Below are positions 12,072 to 23,334 of a DNA stretch of 64,000 nt, one piece after another. Origin of the DNA: Taeniopygia guttata (lineage: Eukaryota > Chordata > Aves > Passeriformes > Estrildidae); NCBI RefSeq assembly GCF_048771995.1, contig NC_133024.1:45980001-46044000 (forward strand), given 5' to 3'. The notes below the pieces were generated by a model. That model worked only from the letters and a program-made list of their open reading frames with translations. It had not been told where the DNA came from and ran no database searches. Positions within the stretch are counted from its first letter, which is position 1. Every line of letters starts with the position of its first letter. The position numbers and the translations under genes were made by a program.

Positions 12072-12103
<32 letters not shown>
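11957..12103. repeat. A/C-rich tract and A28 run
   Basis: An AAACC-type low-complexity stretch (about 11,959-12,016) is followed, after about 60 bases, by 28 consecutive A at 12,076-12,103. The A run ends about 40 bases before the CpG island. Confidence 0.85.
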
Positions 12104-12105
<2 letters not shown>

Positions 12106-12139
12106 ATCAGTCCTTCACCATAAAGAATAACCTGGATGT

Positions 12140-12640
12140 TTACTGTGCCTGGCCGCACACCCGAGAGCAGCGTCGGCGCGGCTCCCCTCCCCAGGCCGGA
12201 TGGCTCCACAGCTCAGTGCCTTGGCTTAGGTGCAGTTGGAAATGCCCGAGAATGGCTCTTTGTTGATTTTCGCCTGTGCGAGAGAGCCTGGTGTTGCTGC
12301 GAAGCGAAGTGCTATTGAATTTGCTCACTCAGGCAGAACACTCGACAGGAAGGAAGGAAGCAGCCATTCTTTCTGGTCCTATTGTCTGGCCACCAGGCTT
12401 AGGCAATCAAACAGCGCTGTGGCCCGGCTGCGGCTCCCGCTCCGGCCGCTTCTGGTGGGCCCGCCTGGGGAAGGGGGGCAGGCGGGGGACGGCCCCCTCA
12501 TGGCGTTTACTTTGTTTTCCCTACACTCCATCACATCTTTTCACGGCTCAGGGCCTCAGGTAGCCCTTTCCCAGCCCTCCGCGCTTCTCTAGGGGAAGGG
12601 GGTTAGGGAAGGGAGCGGGGAGAGTAGCCGCAGGTGGGGT
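12140..12640. promoter_or_regulatory. CpG island, candidate promoter
   Basis: This is the only clear CpG island in the window. I count about 28 CpG dinucleotides over some 500 bases, against near-absence in most of the AT-rich surroundings. It contains SP/KLF-like GGCGGGGG (near 12,482), several GGCCGG/CGCGG clusters, and a G-quadruplex motif at its right edge. Possible 5' splice donors follow on the plus strand (CAGGTAGCC near 12,557, CAGGTGGGG near 12,631). Open frames on both strands (up to 120 codons at 12,230-12,592) are as expected in GC-rich DNA and match nothing I know. In birds such islands usually mark a gene or lncRNA start or an orphan intragenic island. Direction cannot be decided from sequence. 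Confidence 0.6.
12592..12620 (+). other. G-quadruplex motif
   Basis: Five G runs with short loops: GGGG-AA-GGGGG-TTA-GGG-AA-GGG-AGC-GGGG. Every loop is 2-3 bases, satisfying strict G4 definitions. It sits at the right edge of the CpG island, a common place for such motifs near promoters. Confidence 0.8.
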
Positions 12641-13279
12641 GGAGCTGCTGAAAGCTGTCTCTGGTCTGCCACTGGGGGCTAAGAAAGTGTGGGAGCAAAC
12701 TGCAGGACCCTGTGAGGAGTCCTCCCAGGGCTAGGACATATCTGTGTCAGGATCAGAAGGCACTGCTTGGGGCTGAAGGCTTTTTAACAGCGCACTGATC
12801 GCTCGGGGTAACGAAGGATGAGGTGGGAAAGGTTGCAAAGGAGCAAACCTGGCTTTTGAAAGAGGCTCATTCAAAAATGTAGATTTCTGATTTCCCAGTC
12901 TGTATCTCAGGTAGCTCCCTCTTCTCCCCAGAGAACAGGAAAGAATGAGAAGCAGAGCCAAAGGGACTGGTGGCCCCCCGCTTGTAGTAATGCCATGGGG
13001 GCAGGGTGAGCTCTGCTGAGGATTCCTGCCAGAGGAAGAGCAAAAAGGGTAACTGGTCTAAGCATCCAGACCAAAAATCTGTCTGCCGCTGCATTTTACC
13101 TGTCCTATTACATCCCTGCAAGGGGGACGGCCCTTGCAGCACTTCCAGTCTCAAATCAGGTGGCAGCCATAACGTTGCAGTGTGGATTTTGCTATGAAGC
13201 CTGTCTTGTTCTTACTGAAATGTGACCATGGGACAGCCCCCTACTATGGTTTTGTGGCTGGACGGCAATAGCTGCAGAG
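12641..13279. other. Moderately GC-rich flank of the CpG island
   Basis: Composition declines gradually from the island. Frames exist on both strands (for example 12,867-13,154 minus and 13,006-13,197 plus), but they overlap each other and are unrecognised. It could hold the first intron or 5' untranslated sequence of a transcript started in the island. Confidence 0.35.
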
Positions 13280-13333
13280 TTGTTTGTTTGTTTGTTTGTT
13301 GTTTTTTGGTTTTTTTGGTTTTTGTTTGTTTGT
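13280..13333. repeat. (GTTT)n / T-G low-complexity tract
   Basis: TTTG-type repeats: five units of GTTT, a TTTTTTGG stretch, then further GTTT units. Confidence 0.85.
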
Positions 13334-16300
13334 GGTGGCCGTTTCTCAGACAATAAAATCCAGTGGTGAGTCAAGTAACAGGTGTGTTAGTGATATAATT
13401 TTTAATGTTGCATGATAGATGATAACATTCATAGATGATAATATTGCCCTGCAAATCTGTGATGTACAGTGAGATAGTAGAGCCTGGCAAATGCAGAGGC
13501 ATAGTGCTTACACAATCCTAGTTCTGCAAGCCCAGGGATGGTTTCATGGTGGCTTAAGTGACTGAATCCAGATTCCAGTACTCCTACCCTTGCTGGTGTC
13601 CCCAGCTGTGTGTTCCATAACCATCCTATTAGTCAATGTTTTTGCTTCACGTCTTGCTTGGTTGCAAGGCGTGGACGCAGGTGGAAAAAAATGACACTCC
13701 CTGGTCATCATACAGAGGTTGGTGTTGGCAGAAAGGGCAGGAGGGAGTCAGGGGGACAGGCAGCATAGGGAGCTGCCACAACCTGGGTTCAGAAAGATGG
13801 ATATTGCCTTTTGGCATGGCACCATGCTGAGACACTTCAAGTGCCATGCATTTCTGGCATGGCCAGAAATATTTGCTTATACCCAAGGAAGCCTACCGGC
13901 TACAGTTGCATGTTGTTAACTTCAATAGAAAGGCATGGGTTGCTTTTAGGAATTGTGGCCTTGGAGTACACCCAACTTCCGCTTTTGTCTTAATCAGACC
14001 TCTGCTCAACCTGCTCATAGCTATCCTGGTGTAAATCTAAAACAACCTTGATGAGTTAATGGAATTATTCCAGGTTTGTCAGTGCAAGAGGAAGAAATCA
14101 GCAGGAATGAGACCATTTTTTTTCATTTTAATGGAAACAAGTAGGAATTACTAGAACAGAGAGTAATTTGTAGCCAAGAAGGACTTTTGAATTCGGATTT
14201 TATTACAAACTTGAAACTTTGGCCAGTTTTGATGGGATTTGTAAACGCTTTCAACAAATGTGGGCTGAGTTTCAAGTGAGGCTGGGCTCCGTTGTACAGG
14301 AATCTGGGCCAAGGTATGGTTTTGAGTGGAAAGCATATGAAACTCACCGCATTTTCCTGATTTAGAGTCTTGCTTTGAAGTACTTGGTCCATTCAAACCC
14401 AGAACTTAAAGCAAAAACCCACATGGTGTTAGTAGACTGGAGCCAAAACTATAATAAAAAATTCCCCTGAAACCCTATGATTCAAAGCTAGCACAGATCC
14501 AGATAGTCCTTATAAGATGCTACATTTAGCATATATATTTCTTAGTTCAGAAACTTTAAATGCTCTGAAGTCTTTACTAATTTCTTTATTCTTGAAAGAT
14601 CTTATTGTAAGAAGCTGCAGTGGAGTGGAAAGATTTAAGAATATTACTTTTGTTAAGACCTTGTATATGGATGTATAAATAATCAATTAATTTTTTTCTC
14701 TCTTCCTAAATAAAAGATGTTGTTAGTGACCCTGCTCTGTGTCTATGGGTTCTTTCACCATGCTCAGAACATGTGTCTGAGCCTTCCAACAGTGCATGAA
14801 GTAACGTGAATAGCATCTGTTACATGCTGTTTGTTGTTTCATCCTTCCCCTTGAGATGTAGCATGTGCAATGGAGTGTCTTCTTCTGGTTGGGGTTTTTT
14901 TTGGTGTCATGATTTGTTTTATGATCAAGAAACCACCTCTTTGAAAATGTCTTACAGGGGAAGTGAGTAGAGGATATTACTGGTTACAAACTGGAGGGAA
15001 AATTTCCCATGAGATACTAATGATTTTTTTTCTTTCTCTTTTTTTGTTGTTGAGAGACATTTTCACTTTACTGCAACAGCCACATATACAAGCTCTGTAC
15101 ACATATTTACAAATCTCGTCAGAACTGCTTTCAAACATTTTTATTTGAACACAGCGTAATGCAATTAGAGTTACTGCCCAGCACGCCTTTGATAGCACAC
15201 AATGTGCTACAAGATTACTTCTCTCTCCTTTACTGATGCATCAGAGCTCCATATGAGCAGCCACCCAGCGACTCGGCTGGCTTTTGCATTTCCAGTTAAC
15301 TACCCTGAATCATAAAAGTCTGGGAAAGGATCTGAGAAATGTGTTCCTTCAACTACTGCAATTCTTCAGCAGTAAGACTGAGTTTGTGTTACATGTGGAA
15401 AATCACATATCAGTATACGTCATCCTGTGCAGATCTGTTAGATGTTTCTGAGAGGGGCTGGTTGTCCCCAGCTGCCTGCCTGTAGAACATGCATAGAGCT
15501 AATGGGAGGTCTGCATGTGACTCGCTGACAGGATCAGGCCCTGGTGCTATAAGCAGTCAAAATATTTTGGGTTTTCATCAATAATCCCAGTACGAAGGGT
15601 CTTCTTTCCTGCACAGCTCTGTAATTAATCCGTGGCTGCTTTAGCTGTGATCCCAATAGTCCAGGCCAAGAGGAAGTAGGAACAGGGCAGTCAGAATAGA
15701 GGTCACTTTTATAGCTCAACAGAATCAAAGAGGTGGCCTCAAAAGTCACATGGAAAAGGGAACTGAATTGTTTTAAAGGTGAAAAAGAGAATGAAAACAG
15801 AGAGCTGTGAAGATGCCATGATCAAAACTAAAGAGACAGCACCACAGTAAAGGAACCAATGCTCACTTGCAGAATAACCACTGCTGGTATTCCAAGGATA
15901 TTGCCATTACCAGTGACCTTTCCTGGGAATAACTGCACAGGAACATACTCTGCAGTTACTTCTACTTGTCACTGGAAATTCAGAAGAAAATCCCAAGCAT
16001 GCAAAATGTTTCCGAAATTCTGTCTCCATCCACTTTTCCTCCTGGCAAGTCCTGTTAGTCCCTTCTGTATATAAAGCAATATGAAACAGAGCAAGAGCTG
16101 TTTCTAAGGATGATAGAGCAGCACTGGAGAACACTGGACAACTGTCATAACACAGGCTCAACTAGAAGAGTGACTTGCCATTATTTCACCTGTCCACATA
16201 TACACTGGGTATTAGAGCGTTTGTTTTGTTTTTTTTTTAAATGATGCTTCTGGAGCACACATGCCAGGTGAAACACCTCTCTATACCAAAACTCTGCATA

Positions 16301-16838
16301 GTCCTGGAAGAATGAGAAAACATTATGTTCTTGATTTCTCTAGCCAACATATACTGGAGCTCAGCTTCCCTAACTATCACAGCTTACGTGCAGTCAGAGC
16401 ACTGACAAAGCAAGTACGTGCTTGCTCCTCTCCCTTTCCTTGACCTAAAAATTTGCGTAGGGCAGACCCAGGTCATAAGAGAGGCAATGACCTAGCCTGT
16501 AAAATTTCTTTGGACAAAGAAGCTAATGCTAATCCAGCATGTTTAAATTTGCTGAGCTCCACCAGGCTGAACAGAATCCCCAGATTTTTAACAGAATCCC
16601 CACATACTGTATCCTGCATTGTGCTGTGGAGTTTCCTCAGCACAGCTAATCTACACCTTGTTTGGTAAAAACCTGGTTCTATTGCTGGCTCCAAAGCTTT
16701 TTTCTGATTGCTGTTTTGATGTGAAAACATAGTGGACATCTGAGGTACTTTGGTTTCTTTTCCCACTTGTCCCTTCCCCATATGGATTGTAAAGAGTTTG
16801 TTAAGCTGTCATATCTTGCAGATTAAGCTTTTGTGCAA
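13334..16838. other. Non-coding, no gene supported
   Basis: Contains a 9-bp perfect hairpin at 13,850-13,870 (ATTTCTGGC, ATG, GCCAGAAAT) and a short direct repeat of AACAGAATCCCCA near 16,570 and 16,591. The frames present (60-100 codons, both strands overlapping) show no domain. Nothing else is recognised. Confidence 0.5.
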
Positions 16839-16859
16839 TTTTTTTTTTTTTTTTTTTTT
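16839..16859. repeat. Poly-T tract (T21)
   Basis: Twenty-one consecutive T, followed immediately by CAGGACAG. A pyrimidine run ending in CAG resembles a splice acceptor, and a short open stretch follows, but no matching donor or recognisable coding sequence is seen. Confidence 0.85.
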
Positions 16860-19800
16860 CAGGACAGACATGTGTAAAGGGGCCCTTTCAGCCAGACAAC
16901 AAGTGTTCCTTAATGGCCGTACACAATTTTTTGGCATGCATCCATACACTGGCAGTATGATCAAACATATCCCAGTAGACAGTAGAACAGAGATAATTGT
17001 AGGTATAGAGACCTTGGGAACACAAGGAAAATTATGTCATCTCTATTTTCTTTGAGGACCTCCATCAAGACTGAAGGCTCATGGTAAATGATGATCCTGA
17101 TTTCTCTGGGGTCAGCCTAAAGGACTGTCTGGAAAATTCCATACAAAACAAAAGGGCTGCTGAGCTGCCTTACTGACAAATTAACTTATCAGCTGGAGAA
17201 GTTTTGATTGAAATTCTCTGTTGGTTACTGAGAATCTCCCTTTTAAAATTAATGACCTTATAGCTGATGAAGGATGAAGCAGGAAAGGAAGTGTGCTGAA
17301 CGCTGAACAAAAATCATCAGGTGAAAGGCTCTGTGATTATGGAATAAAATCTAGTCATTGGGGTTAAAAAAAACCCCAAACAACTGGAGCTCTCCTTCTC
17401 AGTGGTACTAGTGGTAGATGTTTTCTTGGAATAGAAAATTACTTCCCCCACTCAGGATCTGCGGTACTATAAAAACAGGTCCCTTCAGAACTAACTTCCA
17501 AATCTGCTAACATAATACTCCTCTGAAGAAGAATAAGAATGTTTGGTTTACAGCTAATTAAGGGTTTTGGGTCAGGAACTTGAAATCTATCCATTAGGGG
17601 TATGGTTTTCTGGTTAAGGAGTCATAAGTACACAGTACAGTTTATTAAATAGCTGGAAAAAGACTGTGTGTAAAATATGATAGATGCTTTGGTGTGTTTA
17701 GAAATAGATAAATTAATGTTGAAAGAAGAGAGGTGGTTCCCTTTGGCAATAACTAGGCAATAACTAGGTATGTAATTTCTTTGAAAAAGTGTATTTGGTT
17801 GTCACCTGTGCACTTTTTTTTATTTCTCTTAACTGATTTGAGGACAGAGGAAGGCAAGATAACAATAAAAGCAGAAGAGTAGTGTAAAGTAAAGTAAAAA
17901 TAACATGGGAATTTATGGGTTTTAAAATCCTAAAAGAACTGTTAAAGTCAGAACAGAATAGAGCACCTACTTTTTGCAGCCTTCTGAGGTATGAGAGAAA
18001 GTCTGTATTAGATGTCCACATCCTGCCTGGGATGTGGGACAGTCATTTCAAGAGGAAAACATGATTAGTGGGGCAAACGAGAAGTCAGAAGTAACCATGA
18101 AGAGGGAAAGGAACTTTTGAGAGAAAATATATAAAGAGACATATTCAGGTGCAAAATCTCAAGGCACCTCCTGTGGCTCTGACCCCAAAGACATCTCTCC
18201 TGTGTTTCAGGGGGTGCAGGTGGGGGGTTAGAGAGAGAAGCAGCATACAGACAGGTACCCTGGAACTGTGAACTATTTCTTTGTGAGTAGAGTAGTGTTA
18301 CAGACAGTTCATCATTTCCAGGATCATTCTTATGCTAATTCCCAGACTTAGGGAAAACTTAAATTCCTTCTTTGCTGAATGGAACCAATCTTCCATCAAG
18401 AGTTAATTTAAAAAAGAGAGCAAACAGAAGGACTTCATGTTTGGCAAGCTTGGGGTTAGAACGTTCCCATATACACATACACATTTAGAAGAGAAGTGTC
18501 TTAGTATTCATGATACTTGGTGATAGAGTAGCAAACAGCTTTCCATTAAGCATGAAAAACAAATATCACTATTTATCTCAATTCTTCAGTCTTTTATGTG
18601 CTGAAGGAATTTTTTATGTGAGGTTTTGTGAGATTTTTCACACTTTTTTTTTTTTTTTTTTTTTTTGTGAATGTCTTTCATTTCAAGTTACCCTTGTTCT
18701 GGGTCTTTTTTAAATTCCCTTTGGCCAAAGCATTTCTGAATTTCTGCCAAGAAGTTACTATGTAAAGCCTGTTGTACTCAAGAGTTGGATTCCCATTCCT
18801 GGAATCATGACTAGCAACCCCAAAATAGAGTGCATTGTTGTTTCAGAAGGAAAACAAGAGAGGAAAGAAATGTTAGGAACAAACAGAGAAGGATGAAGCC
18901 AAGCGACAGTTACAGACTCTTCAAAAAGCTACTCTTCAATTACACATTTAGATTGGCTGCTAAGGAATCTAATCTAGATGGTAGGAAAAACTGCATTTGA
19001 GGTACAGACAAAACCTTATAAATTAATGCTTGAATAGCTACCTATTTTTGTTTCCTGTCTGCTTGTATTTAGGAACCAGCATCTCTGTAAACACTCAAGG
19101 GACAGGACACTTTGGAATGTCCTGTTTCTCCTGCAGAATGCATTTTTGTTTCTGAACACAAAGCATGACTTCACCAAACTACATTGCAAATTCATTCTCT
19201 CAGGAAGAAAAATATGGAAAAATCAGTGCAAGGGGGAAATAAATAGAGAGCATAGTCCTTTTTTAATGATAGAGTTAAAAAAATGATCTAGTAAAAATAT
19301 TGATATAGCAACAAAGAAATACTGAGAATTTATGGAAAGATTCCATGCTAAGGGAATCTTTCAGGAAACATTCTTTGCTAAAGTAAGTATTTTCAGGAAA
19401 CATCTTTTGTTAAAGTACATTACAGAATCCTAAGTCAAAAACTCTGTACAAGGTTACCATCTCATCAACTTAATGTGCTCTGCATTGCTTAATAATAGCC
19501 ATTATTAACAGCAGAAACTTTTAAAAAAATGTAGAGCTTGACTGAAGAAAAGAGAAAACTTTGGGCTCACAAAGAATATTGTATTTATGACACATAAGTG
19601 AACAAGCCTGTTTCTGTACATTTAGTAACGTATGATGAAGTCATCAATTCCCTATAATATACACAGAAACAAAATCTTAATTTTGCCTTAATAAAATATG
19701 ATTAATATTGATTAAGATGTTCATATGAAACAAGTCAAGACCAGACAAGAGAAGACAATGGCCTTTGCTTTCAGAGGGTGTTAGCACCACAGTGTTAAGC

Positions 19801-22800
19801 TTGAGAACCTGTAAAGGTCTGAGCATAGAAGTGAAAATCCACCCTGGGAAAGTTTGTTTCCTTTAAAGTCCATCAGAATTGTGCATCAAAGACCAAGTGC
19901 AGCCCATACTCACCAGCTCATTTGCAAGCATCAGCCTGCATTATTAAAAAAATAATACATTTGTGCCTATGTGCAATATAAAGTCTATATTAAAATTCAG
20001 TCATAAAATGTCAGAATTCCCAGGCTAGAAGTTCATGGTGACCCTCTAACTATCTAATGGGACACCTACTTTTTCTTTCTGCTTTAGGCAGTTAATGAAA
20101 GAGTAGCACCAAAAATAATTTGTGCTATGTAAGGACACAGTCAACAGAATGGAATGGATGGCTTTGAGCACTAATGAAAGATTTTAATATTTAAGGCTTA
20201 GAGGAATTTAATGTCAGAGCAGACAGGTTCTCAGTCTGGTTATCTTCAAACATATTAAATATTTTAGCACATACCTTTTGGAGTATGATGTCTGCTCCAG
20301 CAGATAGCTGAAATTATCTGGTTTGTGCTTGCATTAGATGAACTGAACCTCTCCTGAGCTAGACAAGTTTTAACAATGACATTGTAAGGAAATTTTTTTA
20401 GATTCTGGTAAAGGAGTCATGAGTATATCTTTTTCTCCTGTAAAGCGGTGAGCAAAAGGTGGCTAGGTGGCTTAAATAAAAATTCAACTTATAACTCTAC
20501 AAAACTGACTCCTTTTATTATACAGAAAGCTTTACCAAGACGAGATACACAAAATATTCCTACAAAAAGCATCACTATGTAGATGTGTGGCCAAATCACA
20601 AGGTCAGACAGTACCACTGAAATCAGATTGAAAGGGGCACACACTCTTCTCTTTTTCTAACCCATTTTGGTGCACACAACTACATGTGTGTCTCTAAATA
20701 AACTACTGGGTTTGCATTTAAAAACATGGCTATGTCAGTTTCTTTTCTTCTTTATTTCAGTAGTTAGATCTTTTAGTGTCTGCTATTGATCCTTTCTGCA
20801 TTTCTTTAGCTTAGACTTGTGAATTTAGCTTACACTTGAATTGAAAGTAAAATGCAGAATGTTACCATATACAAAAGCAATGCTAAAGAAAACATCTACA
20901 ATGTCCAGCTTATAGGGCCAGACACTCATGCATGGTATCAATTCAATTTGCTCATGGCCCACAACATAAAAATCTCAGACATTTGCAGGAAAATTATATT
21001 TGGACACTTGCTGCTGCGTGATCACAAGGAAAGGATGTTCAGGCAGTGGTGACACTGGTTAAAACTATGCTTGGTGTGAGTTCACAGACAGACACTCCCT
21101 AATTTAGCACAAACTTGGAGTGACACATTTTTTCTTAGGAATGACAGCATGCTACAAGAATGTGGAATTGAATGTAACCCAATTCAGAGGCACAGACTTT
21201 TCTCCTCCATAGCAGTGCATTTGCTTTACACCACAGACAGAACCGGCTAACTGGCTTGCACTATGCAGTGCCTTATTATGCCCTGATTTGGGTCAAACCT
21301 AAGTGTATCACATTCAATTGACCTGTTAGATGTGACTTGCAAAGGCATTGTGTTTATGACTCTCCAAGCATGGGATCCAAAATAGGGCAGAAGTGGACAA
21401 TACAAATACTGCCTTTCTCCTTGTTCTGTTGAACCTGGCTTCAACAGCAGCTGCAGTGAACACAGCAAGGATATATCAAATACCAAAAGCTGGACATTTG
21501 TAACTTTAGGTAGATTAAATCATTCAAGTTTTCCACAAATAATCTCAAAATCAGAATGGCTTGATATTATGAGTTGAACTCCATGAAACCTAACTGCAGA
21601 ACAGACTACCCAGAAGAAATGATCAAATGTGGAAAAAAAAAAGAAAGTCAGCTTCGGTCTGATTCTCATTACTCTTTAACAGCTTTAGTTCTTCATAGTA
21701 CTCACTTTTGAAATGCAAGGGATTCAGAATAAGGTGAAGAAGGACACTAGAGATTTGATGCAGTATGTGAAAATGGAATGAGAAATGTCTCACATAAGCA
21801 ACTGAAGGATCTCATTGAGAATTAATGGAGTAAAAATAATTACAAAAATTTTCATCTAATTACTGTTGGTAATGATAAGAGATACTGGCAGTCATGTCTT
21901 AGAAAACATATTTCAGAGTATGCAATATTAAAACAATGTCCAAGAGAATTAAAAGGAGAAAAAAATGTTCATATCTACTATAGATAAATAGACAAAATAA
22001 TGAACTTTATAACAGTGCTAATTTAGGAGACATATTTCTTTTAACTCAGTTATTGATCTGTGAGATAATTACACTGTACATCAAAAGAAATTAAATTATA
22101 TTCATGTGTTACTTTGTAAACAGCATCAGCATCATTTGGACATGTAATCTTACAGCAGGGAAAAGCTTTCAAATGAAAATGTATATAAACCACTATGGTT
22201 TTGCTTTCCCAGATCTGAGGTATGAGTTACAGCCAAGCAGATATAGTCTCTTGCTGATGTGGTTCTAACAATTTTAACAGAGTTATAAAGACACCAGTCT
22301 AAATGTCAATTACAGGCTACAGTTCTACCCACACAATTTTTTCTCTAAATTTGTTCTTACAATTAAAGGATCTTCAAAGCCCTTTTACATTGCAATGACT
22401 CTTTCTGATAGAGGGAACATGGGTGTTAGGGGTTCTGTCCCTACAAGAGTTAATTCTTGGTTCAAACTAAGTCACCCAGTTTTGTGAATGATATCTCATA
22501 TCACTTATCATTTTGGCAAGATTAAAAAAAATGCAGTCCTTATCAATCATAGCTGCATAAAGCAGCATGTAATGAGGTAAAAAAGATCTAGCAAGAAATT
22601 TATTTTGTCAAGGATTTTGATGCAAAGGGCTGTATAGACATTCAAGTTGTTTGAAGTCTTTCCCATTCGTAGGTGCCAGAAAAAAACCAAAATCTTTTTC
22701 AAAGGTGGTAAAAGTTCCAAGTGCCAACTGTCTAGCTCCTTAAACCCAGCAGATTCCTCCAACAACCTCTTCAGGGCAGCTACTGTGGAGGTGAATAATC

Positions 22801-22809
22801 CCATCTACT
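16860..22809. other. Long AT-rich non-coding stretch
   Basis: No gene is supported over 6 kb. Internal items: a hairpin TTGGGGTT/AACCCCAA near 17,360; T23 at 18,644-18,666; and a two-copy 32-bp tandem repeat at 19,359-19,422. Otherwise it is ordinary intron-like or intergenic sequence. Confidence 0.55.
19359..19422. repeat. Two-copy tandem repeat, 32-bp unit
   Basis: Copies start at 19,359 and 19,391, both beginning TTTCAGGAAACAT and continuing with TTTG(C/T)TAAAGTA. They are diverged, so the duplication is not very recent. Confidence 0.8.
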
Positions 22810-23334
22810 CTTGTGAGACCCTACCCCTGTTCAGCTCTGGGGTCCTCAGCATGGGAAGGACACGGACCTGTTGGAGCGAGTTGAGAAAAGCATCACCAAG
22901 AGTAGAGGGATGGAACATCTCTCATGTGAAGAAAGGCTGAGACAACTGGAATTTTTCAGCCTGGAAAAGGAAAGACCTTGTGGTGACTTAATTGCAGTCT
23001 CTCAGTACCTGAATGGAGCCTATGGGAAAAATGGAGAGAGATTTTTACAAGGGCATGTAGTTACAGGACTAGGGGGAATGGTTTCAAACTGAAAGTGAGG
23101 AGGGTTAGATTAGATAATAGGGAGAAATTCTTAGACTGAGGGTAGTGAAGCGCCAGAACAGGTTTCTCAGAGACGTAATGGATGCCCCATCCCTAGAGGT
23201 ACTCAAGGCCAGGCTGGATGGAGAGCTGAGCAACCTAGTCTAGTGGAAGGTGTCCCTGCACAGGGCAGGGGGGGTTGGAAGTAGATGATCTTTAAGGTCC
23301 CTTCCAACCCAAGCCATTCTATGATCCTGTGATT
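22810..23334 (+). mobile_element. CR1 LINE, 5'-truncated, 3' end
   Basis: Chicken-repeat-1 retrotransposon in sense orientation. The left part encodes the decayed C-terminus of the ORF2 reverse-transcriptase protein: the segment ending EHLSCEERLRQLEFFSLEKE (near 22,912-22,971) matches the well-conserved tail EHLSYEERLREL-LFSLEKRRLRGDL of avian CR1. It continues through the GATGCCCCATCCCT and AAGGCCAGGCTGGATGG blocks and the 3' UTR (GATGATCTTTAAGGTCCCTT) to the degenerate ATTCTATGA-type 3' terminus. About 525 bp of an element of some 4.5 kb remains, as is usual for CR1. Stops and substitutions make it inactive. It is the strongest indicator that the host is a bird. Confidence 0.95.

Noticed and set aside
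13850..13870. Nine-bp hairpin ATTTCTGGC/GCCAGAAAT, and similar nine-bp stems at 8,920 and 23,570
   Set aside because: About two such perfect stems are expected by chance, and there is no extension into a longer precursor-like fold.
16839..17055. T21 plus CAG followed by an open stretch, suggesting a splice acceptor and exon
   Set aside because: The translation has no recognisable domain and no convincing donor. Poly-T runs ending in CAG are frequent by chance here.
22871..23092. 73-codon plus-strand frame
   Set aside because: It is a decayed piece of the CR1 ORF2 C-terminus and not a host gene.
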